A stretch of 64,000 bases of DNA from Taiwanofungus camphoratus (GCA_003999685.1 CP021225.1:1488001-1552000), one strand, 5' to 3'; positions 32,300 through 45,659 are shown, numbered from the stretch's first letter. Numbers and translations: made by a program. Notes: generated by a model not told the origin, from the letters alone.

Positions 32300-33927
32300 A
32301 TGGCCCCAACATTTGCAGCAGCGTCCTCTCGTGCTCTCAATGCAATTCTTCCTCTTATCGCATCTGGCCAAGCGTACGAAGCACACCAGAAAGCACGCAC
32401 ATTCGCGTCCAGATATCAGAAATCAGATCAGTTCGATACCGCCATAGATGTACTTTTCCAGTCTGCTAAAGAGCTGCTAAAGGCAGGACAACCTGGCAGC
32501 GGTACTGATTTGGCCCGTTTCATGCTGGATGTCTACGAGAACAAGGGACAAGAGGTGAATGAAGAAAGCCGCGGTAAGACGTTGCAATATACCTAGCACT
32601 GTCCAGACACCACAGGGTCATCAGTACTAATGCATCCCATGATGAACATTGTGCGGACAGGTCGTTTAACGCAACTAATCGCGTTGACGGGCTCATCAGG
32701 CTCATGGCGAAAGATGACCATTGATAAGGCCATCGCGTGAGTCTAGCTTCTTCTACAAGCAATCTAAACTCTATCGACCTATACGTTCACATCACAATGA
32801 AGATGGTCAGCCAATTATGGATTATGCCCCGCAGGCGACCCTGACCTACATCATTACATTGGAGAGCTGCTATACAAAGGTATGCTCTACTACCGGCGTT
32901 GATCCGTTCCGAAGCCCGTTCACATCTCTGGTTTCCTCTGCTTAGAGGGAGCATTCGAATCGGCAGAACCACACCTCCTTGCTGCTGGGAAACGCGACAG
33001 CGCTCGGCTACTTTCCCAAATGTTTGCTGAATGGGCAGCGTCGGGCGGTACTCCAGGAGTATTCGCATTACGTGGGACGATCCCGTGAGTCTCGCATACA
33101 GCCTTCACTACTGCACCTTCGGCATCTCGACATCCTTGCGTTTCTTGTGACTCGCCCGACCCGTCCGCGCAAAAGAAAAAAACTGATTTGCCGTAACTGG
33201 ACGTATAGCTATCTCCAAAATGGCAATATCCTCGCGGCACGAACCTTTCTTTCCCAATTCGTCTCCCACCTTGTCTCCTCCCAGCCATCACTCGTGTCCT
33301 CACTTCAACCAAAGCCCATCATTCTCGGCGATGCAAAGGATGACGAAGCCGACGAAATTGTATTTACGACAGATTCCGCACTCAACTTCTCGCAGTTGGC
33401 TGTGCGGACTTGTCAGCGTGCTCAAGGGGAGCAGAATAAAGCAATGCGGGAAGCATGGGTTAGGCTCTGCGGAACTTACCAGAGCAGAAGTGGATTAGTC
33501 TCCACTAAGGAAGTACGAAAGGTCAGTGTTCGTCCCACAGGTCGTTGAAGTAGGCGCTTGGCGACATCGTTCCGCACTAGTCTTCAATCTAAGTCTTAGC
33601 GTGAAATGGAACTGCGATGTTGGTTCTCAAGTTGTTCACCTTACCGATTGCATCGCACCAGTGGGTGCATGTCCGTATCGTCATCTTCAAACCTTCTCTT
33701 CAAATAGCAATCTTTCGCTGGCACATGCTCAGAGATCCTGACTATTCTTCTATCAGGCCGCAATTGAGCTAGCAGAGTTCTACTTCGCTATTCCACCACC
33801 TCGGCCCCAGCAAACCAATGCACTGGGAGATATGCTCTCAGCTATGTTTGGCGGCGCTCCTGGGGGAGCGCCTGCTAGAAGAGTGCTATCACCTCCGCCT
33901 GCTGCGGGGTCACCGGGCTTGGACTAG
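32300..33927 (+). CDS. GET4: GET4, tail-anchored protein targeting factor
   Basis: Get4 is the cytosolic alpha-helical repeat scaffold that, with Get5, hands tail-anchored proteins from Sgt2 to Get3 for ER insertion. Six exons (32300-32573, 32661-32736, 32803-32879, 32946-33084, 33209-33521, 33757-33927) keep phase and give 349 aa. Family stretches are SGQAYEAHQKARTFASRY, LARFMLDVYE, ESRGRLTQLIALTG, WRKMTIDKAIAW, GDPDLHHYIGELLYK, PYLQNGNILAARTFLSQF and LNFSQLAVRTCQRA. The tail (GDMLSAMFGG then a Pro/Ala-rich end) is typical of fungal members. Intron 5, about 235 nt, is the longest. Confidence 0.95.
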
Positions 33928-35069
33928 AATTTATCCTTGGGTTGTGTGGCGCACTTGGGGCGGTCCCTTTGTGGTTTTCTTGATGGGCATGTATGACGTT
34001 TGATGTACATGTATCTTTCGCAGGTTCCTTTGCAGATCGCTCAGATAGCTGGAGAGCCCCTCCATTGTACGCATACTGCCCGTTACTGAACGAGATTTTC
34101 CTCTGGGTACAACATTGTGGTGGGTTCATTCAATGTTGTGATTCAAGCAGCACATTACGTATGGCGCGCCTTCAATAGAGGGAAGAACGTACACCTCACC
34201 CAAACTAGATCAACCGTGACTATAATAACACGAGTACGCGACGCTCAATTTTTGACCCGTGACTTGTGCGGAGCTCCAGTACAACGATTGATGGTACAGT
34301 ATACTATGCCTCGGAGAGTCAGGTAACGCAGAAGTAACACCTCTGTCACACGTGAACCGCCGCAAAACAGTGTGAAACCACCCTCGGATGCGTCCGAGGC
34401 GTGACTAGCCGTGATCCCAGGCGTCACAACGGCCTGCAAATGCTCAGAAGGGAATACTGAACGACTCATCCGTTTGCTTTCGTTCAAGCTCGAAATGAAA
34501 GCAGATGTGTAAAAACCTACGTAAACATGAAATTTCTAAGGGAAACAACAGTGCATAAGTCAGATATCATGGGGGTGCCGACTCCCCGGTGAGGCATAGT
34601 ACTTAGACTGCCACGGAAATGTTCAGCGGGACTCAGTTCCAGCGCTTATCGCAGATGCACCATTGGTTCATCATCCCTTCCATGCACTAAGAAGTCAGTA
34701 CACATGCACTTTCATCAGCAACTGTAGGTATGAGTTGGGCATTGCAACTTCCTTGAACGCCACTCCTGGTAGCTCAGACTTTCTGCGGGCCCCGGATGCC
34801 GCTATGTCAATGCAACTGCGACACGAACGATGAAAAGGTAAAATTTCTCAAGTGCAACCCATTGTGCCAGGAGACGACAAAAGGGTCCTCCCAAGGATTC
34901 TTTACCGGTGCTTCGATCTGTTTCATCTTGCATAAGCTCACAATGTATAAAGATGGAGCCCACCAACCCCGTGGTGAATTTGAATGAAGAGATTTACAAT
35001 ATACGTACAAGAGTGAATGAGAGGACCTAACGTCCATTCCATCATGACACTGTAATCGACGTGGCATGT
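33928..35069. other. Intergenic with one MITE
   Basis: It holds the short CTATGCCT MITE at 34,304-34,599. The remainder, including 34,620-35,040, has only short frames that I cannot assign. Confidence 0.45.
34304..34599. mobile_element. MITE with CTATGCCT ends and TA target duplication, short copy
   Basis: This 296-bp element starts CTATGCCTC and ends GAGGCATAG, with TA on each side (34,302-34,303 and 34,600-34,601). It is related to the right part of 30,531-31,096. It has no coding sequence. Confidence 0.8.
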
Positions 35070-35585
35070 TTATGTACTGCCACTCCTCCGCTGACCGATG
35101 GCGGGAGACTGTGGCATGCTAGGCGGACCTGTCGCTGTGTCTCCGTTGATTATGTCGTGAATTGCGGCCTCTAGGGCGTCTACTCGGGTAGACATCTGCA
35201 TCACTTGGGCAAGGTCACTATGTGGAAGCATGTTGTAGACACATGGGCAATGTTGACATACTCCGGTCAAGAATTTGCGTGGACATGTCTTCAAACTTCG
35301 TGTCTAGTTGTTCCAAAAGCATTTCAACCTGAGAGGCCGCGCGGTGTCAAAGAAAAATGCATATTGAAATGCAGTCAGAGCAAATTCGTGGCGATTACTC
35401 GATGAATTGGGGCGCACAAAGGCAGTCAACTCGTGTGGACTTGAGATATCCGATGGGTTTGTGATGACCTTTGTGGAGGAAGACGTAGTCATGGATGCAG
35501 TGGTTGCTCCCGTATTCGTTGGCCGTGAAGGAGCCGCCGAGGACGTTACATTGAGCGGAAGTGCAGGAGACGATGAAGGTGCCAT
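35070..35585 (-). CDS. Heat shock factor-binding protein 1 (HSBP1)-like
   Basis: HSBP1 is a small trimeric coiled-coil protein that binds the trimerisation domain of heat-shock factor and dampens its activity; related proteins also act in WASH-complex assembly. Three exons (35585-35418, 35328-35262, 35203-35070) give 122 aa. The core spans two introns: VEMLLEQLDTKFEDMSTQILDR, then MMQMSTRVDALEAAIHDIINGD. It has the hydrophobic heptads and final DIINGD seen across the family. A Ser/Thr/Pro-rich N-terminal extension of about 56 residues and a short Pro-rich tail flank the core. The start is the ATG at 35,585; no upstream in-frame ATG is better placed. Confidence 0.9.
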
Positions 35586-35771
35586 CTTCACGAGTTCGAA
35601 CGCCTCCCAACGGTAAAATCAAACGTCAACTTACAAACGGCAGCGGTGAGTAGTTGAGGCTACTAACTCACCTGAAGTTGAACGTTGAATAGTCTCGCTC
35701 TGCTCTCAGGCTTGAAGCGCGGATCCAGTTATTTTGACAGGTGAGCCTCTGTAAAAAAGGATAGTCAACCG

Positions 35772-35945
35772 TAGTCCCCAAATTGCGCCAGGTGACTATT
35801 ATGGTGACTAAATCAGGGAGCATAGTCACGCATTAGTCGCTTGAATCGACTACACCTTGACTGATGCGTGACTATTTTCTCCAAATTTGGACAGCGGCAT
35901 TCAAGAAAAATGACTAGTTAGTCCATTGGCGCAATTTGGGGACTA
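35772..35945. mobile_element. Small TIR element (MITE), 174 bp
   Basis: The terminal inverted repeat TAGTCCCCAAATTGCGCCA is mirrored exactly as TGGCGCAATTTGGGGACTA at the right end. If TA is the duplicated target, the element proper is GTCCCC...GGGGAC. The interior carries repeated GACTA/TAGTC words and no frame. Confidence 0.8.
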
Positions 35946-37623
35946 GGTTTGTGACTAGGGTGAGCTCTGTGAGCGCCCGAAAGTATCACGTGCAGGTCCA
36001 CCGGACGCTCTGCAACCATGCAAATATACCAACTAGTACTACAGCGGTGGAATGTCGGAAATTGTGCCAGACTTGGCTTCCTCCATGCAGTTGCTGCCCA
36101 GCCGCTCAGTTATCTCCACCGTACCACTTCTTAAAAATTGTCGGACACAGCATCGGAATGCGATCAACTAAGCAGAAATCAAGTCTGACTCTGAAGCGAT
36201 CTGTGTTTCTGGTTCATCGCGGTGACATGTGAACATTTTGATGCTTTTTGAAGATCATTGCTGCAGGTTGGATCATTTCCATTGTGGAATCTAACACATC
36301 ACCGCTCCATTCAAGGTCCATCCTGTCTCACTAGCACAACCGGCGAGCAGGTCAGGCCAACCAAAACTAGACTATGCAGTCAGTATCAGACGTTTCACTG
36401 AAGTTTCCGATACACCTGGTGTTGAACGTCCATGTAATCGCTCCTTCATTGACAAATTAATATCCGTACTTGGACTGACACACGTCAAGCAGGATGCTCT
36501 TCAGGGTTGTTGATCCGGTAAGGCCAAGATGCATGACAGTCTCGTCCACTTCATGAGCTACGGCGTCAATTCCTGTTCGCTCTGTACGTGTGATATCGAC
36601 TCAGTTCGAGCGTCTATTGTTCTGGGCCTGAGACAGGTGCGATCGAACACTACATCGATCAACAAGGTCGTTCGGCCATAACCATAACCCTTGTCACGCC
36701 GACCGAAAGCGCTTTGTTACTTGAAACGACAGTCTGATGGCACCATCCGTGCCTTACGCCGCAGACAATGGAAGCAGGTTTCTTCGATGTATGTCCACGA
36801 GCACTCACTATCGAGAATGGCAAAATGGGTGCTATCGGGCTTGATTCGCGCTGACCTTGCCAAGGCGTCCCCGAATGCCCGATATTTGATGTCAGGATTT
36901 CGAAGACCGATTCAGCAATTATATATCACGCTCGAAGAGTACTAGTAATCCTCCGATTCTGCTATTCTGATAATGGTTCAGCGCGTTGCTAAAGACTAGG
37001 TCAGGGCAGTGCGGTCCTTCCGCAGTACTGATGCCTGGACAGCCTCGTCAATACAGTTTCCTTCCTTCCCATTAGGTATCCGGTCAAATTCCGTGACGTA
37101 TACGCACTCAGGCCTACAGACACACAGTACAACATTCGACCTGGCATTCTTGCACACATACCACGATGATGTCTACCATCGTGCGAGCTTTGTCAGTGCG
37201 GTAGAGCTGCATAGTAAGTTGTTTCCTGTACCTCATGTTGAATTCTTACGTACCGACACTTAGTTCATAGTATATGAATAGAGCTATCGCAGCGTCTCGA
37301 CCTTTCGATAGTCTACATATATTGAATGCGAGATCCATCGGTGCGTATCTATCATACATAAGCGGTCACTGTCGCTGGTGAAGCGCATCATCCCGAGTAA
37401 GGGACTGGTTCAGACGCTCTGATAGATAGATCTCATTTACCGGAATAATGATGGCTTCCTCCCGGGGCAATGTCCATAACCCGTATGTTGACGCCTTACT
37501 TGGTCGTGCAGATATAAGGTAACACTTCAAAAGCTGGATACAACCTATCTGCGCTTCCCATACTTATTTCCATTACATCCTTACCTCATAAAATAACGCC
37601 GTCCTCTCGGCTAGCACCGACAA
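35946..37623. other. Intergenic, nothing recognised
   Basis: About 1.7 kb lies upstream of the terpene synthase. Short frames such as 37,009-37,263 plus show no family signature. The bases just before 37,624 may hold the promoter and 5' UTR, but I see no distinct element. Confidence 0.4.
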
Positions 37624-38932
37624 ATGTCTCTCATTAAAGGTGTCGAAATGATCAAATTTCCAGATCTCATCGGTCCTATTCCGTTTCCTCTGCGGCTGAA
37701 CCCACACACCAGATTCGCGTCCGCAGATTCGGATGCTTTCATGGACGAGATGGCCAATTTCACAGAAAAGCAGCGCACCAGATTCTTCGGTCTCAACGCA
37801 GGCCTGCTTTGCGGGATGTGCTATGCGGAATGCGGCCCCGAGGCACTCAGAGTCTGCACAGACTTTATGAGCTTCTTATTCAATCTTGACGATTGGAGCG
37901 ATGAGTTTGACACAACTGGGACGAGGGGCTTGGAAGAGGTAGTCATGAACACCTTGCGTCATCCTGATACGTACCATTCCGACACTGTCCCTGCCAAGAT
38001 CACAAAATCGTGAGTCCTGACTTTCGCATTTCAAAACTTTATGTGAAACTACGTGCCGTTCGTGTTACTCCAGGTGGTGGACCAGAATGCTCAAGACCGT
38101 CGGCCCTAGATGTCAACAACGTTTCATAGACACAATGGGACTTTACTTCGAAGCTATCATGCAACAAGCTGCAGACAGAGCTCAGAAAAATGTGCCAGAG
38201 CTTGAGGCGTATATCACGCTTCGCCGTAACACTAGTGGTTGCAAGACTGGTTTTGCGCTTATCGAGTACGCCGCCGGCATCGATCTACCGAACGAGGTTG
38301 TCGAACATCCAATCATCCAGAATCTCTTGGACGCCACTAACGACTGCGTCAGCTGGGCCAATGTGAGTTGTAGGATACAAAACTTGTCTCGGTAATTTCG
38401 CTCCTATGTTTCTTTGAATGTCCTGCATTAGTATAACTCTAGAAGTCTTCCTGAAGGTCGCTGTAGTGTTGTGATACAAGCTGTCAACTTGAACCTGATG
38501 TATTCCATTGATATTGACTGACCACGTACGTTGTGTAATCTAGGATATTCTATCATACAATAGAGAGCAATCTCGAGGAGATGTAAGTCTTAGCTTTACT
38601 GCGCGCTCTTTGCTGATTATCGTATGAACCAGTCACATAATCTGGTACCAGTTATTATGAAAACAATCGGGCTTGACAGGCAGCCCGCGATCTTCTACGC
38701 GGGCGATCTGTGCAACAAGAGCGTAGAGCGATTCCTAACCAGCAAGGCGATGTTACCATCTTGGGGCTCTGAAGTTGATACGCAGGTCAACATGTATGTG
38801 CAAGGCTTAGAAGATTGGATGATTGCAAACGGGGAGTGGTCCTTCATGACTGAGCGTTACTTCGGGAAGGACGGGCCGAAGATCAAGAAAAGCATGCGGG
38901 TCCCCTTGCTTCCGCAGTTGGGATTCGACTGA
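37624..38932 (+). CDS. Class I sesquiterpene synthase
   Basis: It is predicted to cyclise farnesyl diphosphate. The product cannot be told from sequence. Four exons (37624-38009, 38074-38362, 38544-38582, 38633-38932) give 337 aa, the normal size for agaricomycete enzymes. The aspartate-rich metal motif is DDWSD at residues 89-93 (NLDDWSDEFD). The NSE triad is N225-D226-x2-S229-x3-E233 (NDILSYNRE), split by intron 2. A downstream RY pair occurs in TERYFG, as in the family. All metal-binding residues are present, so the enzyme looks active. Intron 2 is long (181 nt) and exon 3 short (39 nt). No P450 or other tailoring gene lies directly beside it. Confidence 0.95.
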
Positions 38933-41900
38933 GGACAATTGTATGATCTGGCTGTTACGGTAAGGGTTCCTTCAAGTAGTCTCTTGGCGAGATTTTCACC
39001 CACTTCCCGTGACAGATAGCTGAGGAATCTCAAGATGCCACGGATTGGCACTCGCATTTCCTTTATATTCTTATGCGTGCGAATAGAGTGTCTGCTGTCA
39101 ATGTTGCTACATGTTGTTGTCGTGGTTCATTATTACTTGCGACATCTTCATGAGCATGTTATGTACTACAATCAGGTTTACGTGGTCCATTATTTATAAG
39201 AGACAGATTCGTAACGAATTAGTCTACCGGTGTGCCAAAATGGCAGCTACCGCGCTCTTCTGGCTGACACTGTAAAATTTCCCAATTCCCAATCCCGTTA
39301 CTTCGTATTCCAAGATCATTTCGACATTGTCCGGTCCACGGGCTCGGTGATCACGTGCATTGCTGCTTTATCAAACAATCAGCTTTTGAGTAGGTTCTAA
39401 TATCTATATAGCATGCGGGATCGATTTCCTGACACGCACGTCTTTGATCCTGTCACCTCGTTCTTTTTATCGATTTCTGTGTATCACCACGCTGTAAGCA
39501 CCACATTTCGCTGTTTGCCTGCGAAACAGGGAGCTAATGGTGGTGATCTCCCAGCACCTGTGGCCCTTCAGGACTTCAGGAGCTCGAAGCAATCCTTGTA
39601 TGGTATTTCTTGGCACGACCCGATCAGAGGAGGATTTATGCAAACTTGCATCTCGGTATGGCCGTATGCAACAAGTCCTGGGGTTATCTATTTGAACCTT
39701 GGATACACTCATCGAACAATTTGACAGTGACTACCAGGGTAAGAAGCGATCCTCACCAAGGCCTGGCTTCTGCCGTACTGCTTCTCTAATACTATCTTAC
39801 ACCCTGAAAATCACTGACACCCCCCAATGCCGATAATGGCGATTCGTGTTTGTTGATCTTCCTCGAATGAAACAACTTCTTTACATCATGAAGCGCCATA
39901 CGGTGCGGCCACGTCGGCTACTGTCACGCGTTGCGACTAGGCTGCGTATTCCTCTTACCCCTTGCCCTTTATGAAATCCATGAGGTGAATTTCTCGAAGT
40001 GCGTCGTTGTCCCGGAATCGTAATTGTCTCATCAGACCGTATGGAAAATCAAGAACGATTTTCTATCTTCAGCTCCTTTATGTTCCGTTATCGATACAAC
40101 AGGTTGCACCCCAAAAGAGGGCGCTCTGTCTCTGCTGCTTCGGAGCCTTGGGTCGGCGGACCTGGTTAACTGGAGGGTTTCTTCACCTGTCTCACCTATC
40201 GAACGCGTATATTTATCCTAAGGTGTTCCATTACGCTGATGAGACGTTGCGATGCTTCTATCCGACGACCAATGTTCCTTGCACATTCAATCATGGCTGA
40301 TCGGCTTTCTAGCCGATTCTACTATCTCGTGTCGAAGATGTGGAAGATTCCTCAAAATTTCGTCCGTTTCATTGCTGCATGCCTCTTTTCAGACATGAAA
40401 AGGCACCCGGTATCAAGATCACCCGCTCGGGGGTTCGTGGCGAATTGATTGAACTGTAGCAGTTTGATGTTGCCTTGCGCTCCATCTGTACGTACATACA
40501 GCTCCATGACGTCCCCTAACGCCTTACTTAGACTTGCATCTGCTCCCGGGCATCTTCTGCTCAGGTACGAGTGTTCAGTGCGTACAATATTTCAACGCTG
40601 GGACTGAATTGACACCGGTCTCCACATGAGCAGTCTTACTCACAGGTAACCCAATGACTGATCTTGCAGAGTCTTTAATAAAGCCTCCATGAAGGTGGAA
40701 ACAGATGCCTTTGACTGTGCTTCTTAGAAATTGCGATACGTCACTGGCCTTCTCCCGCGAATGGGAGTTGCTTACATGTACAGCGATCGCTTGTGAATAT
40801 CTTCTCGACCTAATTCGTGCGAATAGAATTTTCTAATGAACTGTGTAAGTAACAATCCCTTATGCTCATGTTCACCCGCCTTCGCCGAGAAGAAACCTTC
40901 TCGTGGCTTTCTTCAACTATTGCGCATACCGTGTACTCCTGACTGTTGTCTGATCTTCGCCCGCAGGTGAAGTATATAACTTCTTTTCACCTACCCTTCT
41001 GACCCCACGCATGACAGTTTGGAGGTTCCCTCGGTTAGAACCACATGCCAGCGTGCAGGAGCGGAACGACGGGGCGGCCAGAACAACTCATGGCAATCTG
41101 CTCTCCGACACCAAATCTTCCGGATCCGGGACGTTGCGGTGTCTACCAGTTCGACACAGCGTGACATTGAATGAAGGTATCGATATCTCACCGAGTTCCG
41201 AAGGTGAGGAAAATGCCGACTCCAGAATGCCACTCATGACTTAGCCGGATGGTTCGTCTAGCGTTAGTGCCTTAAAGGTCCTCCTTGCCGCGTGTTTGCC
41301 GCGTGGTGTATAAGTTGCATGGCACCACCCGTTCTACCCGCTTCATCTGCTGGGGTTACTTCGACGATCGTGAGCTCCGTTCAAAGTACCACTCTGGAAT
41401 TATACCTTTCTCTTACTGACAAAGTGGCCATACGCACCGGGCTCAACACTAAGTTCTGACACGTAATAGCTCCCCTGCTTTATTGACGGAATTGAATCCA
41501 CGAACAACGGACGGAAGTGAGGAAACCAGCCAGTGGTGACGTCAGGAGGCGGGAACAATTCTCTGCGACTACTTTGGGATAACAAATAAAGCCATGCATA
41601 TGATTCTATCGTACTGTATCCGAAATCCCTGACTGTCAGAGACAGTACCGATTCGGGCACCAAGTCATCCACCACTGACTGACCTAGGTTGGACACAACC
41701 CCGTCTTGTCTTCCATTTCTGATGTCCCTCGGACTCCGATATCTATCATTTTTCTCATCTTCTTTGATGTCATCCAGTCAAACATATTTGAACCTTAAAA
41801 CACAGGCCTAGCGGTCCTCGACATTGGGGCGCACGTCTCAACGAGACCTGGAGCTGGAGTGCTACAGTGCACAGATTTAATTCAGTATGAGGTCATTGAT

Positions 41901-43903
41901 GAGATTAATTGTAATCCATCTGGAACATGGACATCTCGACAAAGCACCTGCGACCTTTCGAAGTCAAAATGGGAGGAAGTTGGCTTATCACGACATGGAC
42001 GGCGTGGACGGCGTCAAATATCGATTCCGCAATGGGCTGGACGTTAGCCTTATGCCGCTTATCTTCGATTTGCATTGCTGATCCATACATCCGTAATCCA
42101 AATTTGCCACGGTCGCTTTTGGCAATATCTATACAGAATCTACATCGGTAGCTACCGATGTGAACTTAATCCTCGACTGGTCCACCGTGCGAAAAACATG
42201 GGCGCATTCTGGAAACCTCTTCCAGAGCTGAAGCAAGGAGTTTACGATAGCCTACATTGGATGGTGCACCTGATGACTTTGGATTTGGACACTAGACATA
42301 GTACCTTTCCGCGCGGTGTTGATATGCCATTTACATGCAGTGTTGATGGTTCCTGCGCCGCTCTTGCAGCCATGGAAGTGATATCCATTGTCAAGAATTA
42401 AATGATCAATCGAAACGCCTGTTCAATTTCATAGACTTACTGTCTCGCGCTTATGCGTGAACGTCGGCACCGAAGACTGATGAAGGGTTGTATACGGCTT
42501 ACAGCAAGCTCCGGGTTGACCAAAATACCGCAAAAAAACACAACAGCTTGCAACGGATCACGGCTGTGAGGTCCGTTTGATGAGGAAACTCAAATTTCGC
42601 TTGATTATGTAAGTGCAGATTGAGACAGTTAAGTTTACTTGTACAATTTTTACGATATTACTTATCTTTTTATAAGGGCATCAAGTGCCTTTTCTTAGAT
42701 GGATTATTACGGACATTCATGAGGACCCAGAGAAAACATACTTATTTGCGTGGATTCGCTGGTGTTGAAATTTGTTGCGGAGTTATTCCCCATGAAGTAT
42801 TATGTCAATCCAGCGATGACAGGGAAGCCAAACTAAGTATTCTGAGTAAGGGCGCGCCGCCAGTGAACGTTTGAACAGAGTGTGAGAAGAACACTTGATG
42901 ATATTCGTCCATATGTGTCGACAGAATGTTCCGACAGGCCGCGAGAACTCGTTGTGATAGTACAGGTAATCTGAATGCTATACACATCTCCGAGTCTCCA
43001 CACGGTCCCCTCAAGTTGGACATATTATGGCCCCTTCCCGTGCGTTGCGCATACCTTCCATCATGATGGGCGACCTTCTTTCAAATTAGGACTGGGCCAA
43101 TGCATCGCCATGACCGCAGCCCTCGGCGCGGACCGTCGCTAGCAAGTGACCTCGTCGTGGCAGCGGTCATAACAATGCTCAGCATCAAGCCTCGGTAACG
43201 GGATTGAGAATTGGGGGCCCATCATCCGATTGAAAATACCCTTCTCTTCGGCATCATAGAAATGTGGTGGCCTTCGACAATGTCCACTACGGTCCTCCTT
43301 TGGAGTCCAAATGAACATGTGGGATTGGCGCGGCCTGTGCTCCGAACTACCGTTGCCAGTCGCGATACGAGAACTATATGTAAGGACATGCATCGCGCTT
43401 GTGATTGTGACTGCGGCTCTTTGCTATTGACCAAATCCAGACCCTCAAGTCAAGAGGTAACGGTACCCCAAGCTTGAGGCTGCGATTGCAGCCAATCGTG
43501 GTACGGCATTGATCAACTCGATAGGCACGACATAGTATTGTTTCGCGTAGATTGACGCCGCGGAGTTACATAAAATGAATTATACAGGTGCCGGGACAAC
43601 ACACGGAGAGCAGGCGTGCATTGTATTCACTTTAGCACCAAGTTCCGACTCGGTCAATCTCTTGTAAACTGTCTATGAAAAATGGTATGCATCGGGCTCC
43701 GGGGTTGGGGATTCGCGGATGCACTTGATCGATGAGACGACTCTGCGTTGACTTCTCATGTTATGAGACCATGACGAGAAGGGTGAGTTCCTGGAAGGGC
43801 AGGAACGCAGAAAACCATAAAATCGGAATCTCTCTCTCCCGTTCTCCCCTCGACACCCAAATTATCTTACAGGGCACTCTCGTCCCACATTATTCTTTGA
43901 ACT
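38933..43903. other. Gene-poor 5-kb stretch
   Basis: There are many short frames on both strands (for example 39,413-39,724 plus, 41,400-41,696 minus, 42,075-42,401 plus, 43,211-43,477 plus), but none links into a spliced gene with a known domain. I found no terminal repeats. It could hold orphan genes or decayed sequence. Confidence 0.4.
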
Positions 43904-45659
43904 ATGCTGCCGTCTCATACTTCAACAGCGACGCAGGCCGCTGTTCAACCCTTTCACGGGTATGTCGATACCACAGAGGATGCTCTGCGCCTGATCGAGG
44001 TATGCGGTACAGAGTGTCGAACGTCTCATACGAAATTCGCTGATTTGGTTCGTGCACATCGTACTTCCTCTGAACTGAACACTGCCCGTTTTGGCATGAC
44101 TTGCGCCGATGCTGTCTCGTACAAATCTGAACCAAGGCAGCGCGACGGGGCCTCTTGCCACGAGTCACTCGACGCCTCAACGAGCTGGAACGACGATCTA
44201 TGATCAGAAGTGGTGCTGTGTTCGTTTTCAGCGTTGAGGAAAGTGGCATTAAGCGGTGGACGGAAGGGTTAGCATGGTCACAATCCCGTATCTCCGGCAA
44301 CTTTCTGGTAAGCGTCGCACACGACCTTTTGAGTGCTGGCATAGTCACTATTCGAGAAATCCTCCTTGATGAGAACAATCACTTACGCTGGCATTAGATA
44401 TATAGAGAGGTCACTGACCGAAGCAACCTTCGCAGTTCTCATCAGGCCCAGGTCAGGCCTGAAGGTGGGCATCCAACCGATGGACATATTGCACTCAAGC
44501 CTGGCGGTCTGTTCAAAAAGGTTAGCGTTCTGAAAACCTACATCACGTATTTATTTCTCACCTCTATGTTTTTCCAGACGATCACGGTCAAGATTGACGA
44601 CTCGGATCATCATCTAATCTCATATTTCACCCAAGAAGACGTCCGTTCAGGGAGACTTCAAAGGCCCACAAGTCGTCCGGAGTTGATGGCGATCCAGATC
44701 CCACCTGATATTGTGCAGTCTGCCAACTTCCGTTACCCTCTGAAGCTCGACGGTCAACATGGCGGGAACGCAAGCCATACGTGAGTAGATCGGTCTAGGT
44801 TAGGGACACGTTCTAAGCCAGCTTCGTTCCCCAATCGATGCGTAGCGATAATGGCGATGAGATTGATAATCAAGGCGAGGGTCGCGCTGCTTTCGGTTGC
44901 ACTACCAAAACACCAGGACGGACAATGGCACAGTTGGACACGACATCCCCTACCTTCTCGCCAACCGGTTTTTCAGACTTCTCACGTCCCCTTGATGACT
45001 CGCAAAGTGCGCTGTATCAAGCACAGAGTAATCAGGGCCGATTTGAAACCACTTACTCGGCGCGGTTCTCGCCCCAAATCAGCCACTCTATGTCCACGCC
45101 AGGACCTGCACAGACCACGCACGCCCATTATAGCAGCACATATGCCGCGCCAGTAGACCAGATGGCCTCCGCCTCCTGGTCTAGTCCATACCTCGGTCCT
45201 CAAGAGTCTTTCTCCACAGGACCACCCTACCACGCCTCTCCTCCAATCAGCCCAACCCACGCCCACTCCGTTCACGCACAAAGAGACGAGACTTGGGCAC
45301 AGCATATGCCAGCCTCCCCTCATGAGGGACGCGCGTTCAGTCAGAGTTTTCCACCGTTCGACAATAGGGGTCGTCTTTCCGAAATGCCGCCATATCCATC
45401 CAGCGTGACAGCATCGAGTGGACAGCCACTTGCGTCAGCGCCGGCGGCGATGCCTTCGATGAATGCATACCTCCCTGAGGGACGAGGGCGCGAGCACACG
45501 CGGACACGTTCTGTTCCAACCGTGTGGCCATGGACAGATGGATCCGCTCAGTCTGTATATCAGCCTCAATCCACCTCCCATTCCAATCACCCTTCACGCG
45601 AGCAGCAGCCCCCATCGAGTCCAGCTGCTCCCTCGGGACGACCATCAAGACTTCATTAG
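43904..45659 (+). CDS. WOPR-family transcription factor (Gti1/Pac2)
   Basis: WOPR proteins (Wor1, Gti1, Pac2, Ryp1, Sge1) are fungal DNA-binding regulators of morphological switching and, in many fungi, of pathogenicity and secondary metabolism. Five exons (43904-43999, 44137-44307, 44398-44520, 44578-44780, 44846-45659) give 468 aa. The first WOPR half is FHGYVDTTEDALRLIE, LLPRVTRRLNELERRSMIRS, GAVFVF and GIKRWTEGLAWSQSR, including the conserved KRWT site. The second half is GGLFKKTITVKID, HHLISYFTQEDV and SGRLQRPTSRPEL. The last 290 residues are low-complexity Ser/Pro/Gln/Thr, typical of activation regions. The gene is complete and about 300 bp from the convergent TFB2. Confidence 0.93.
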
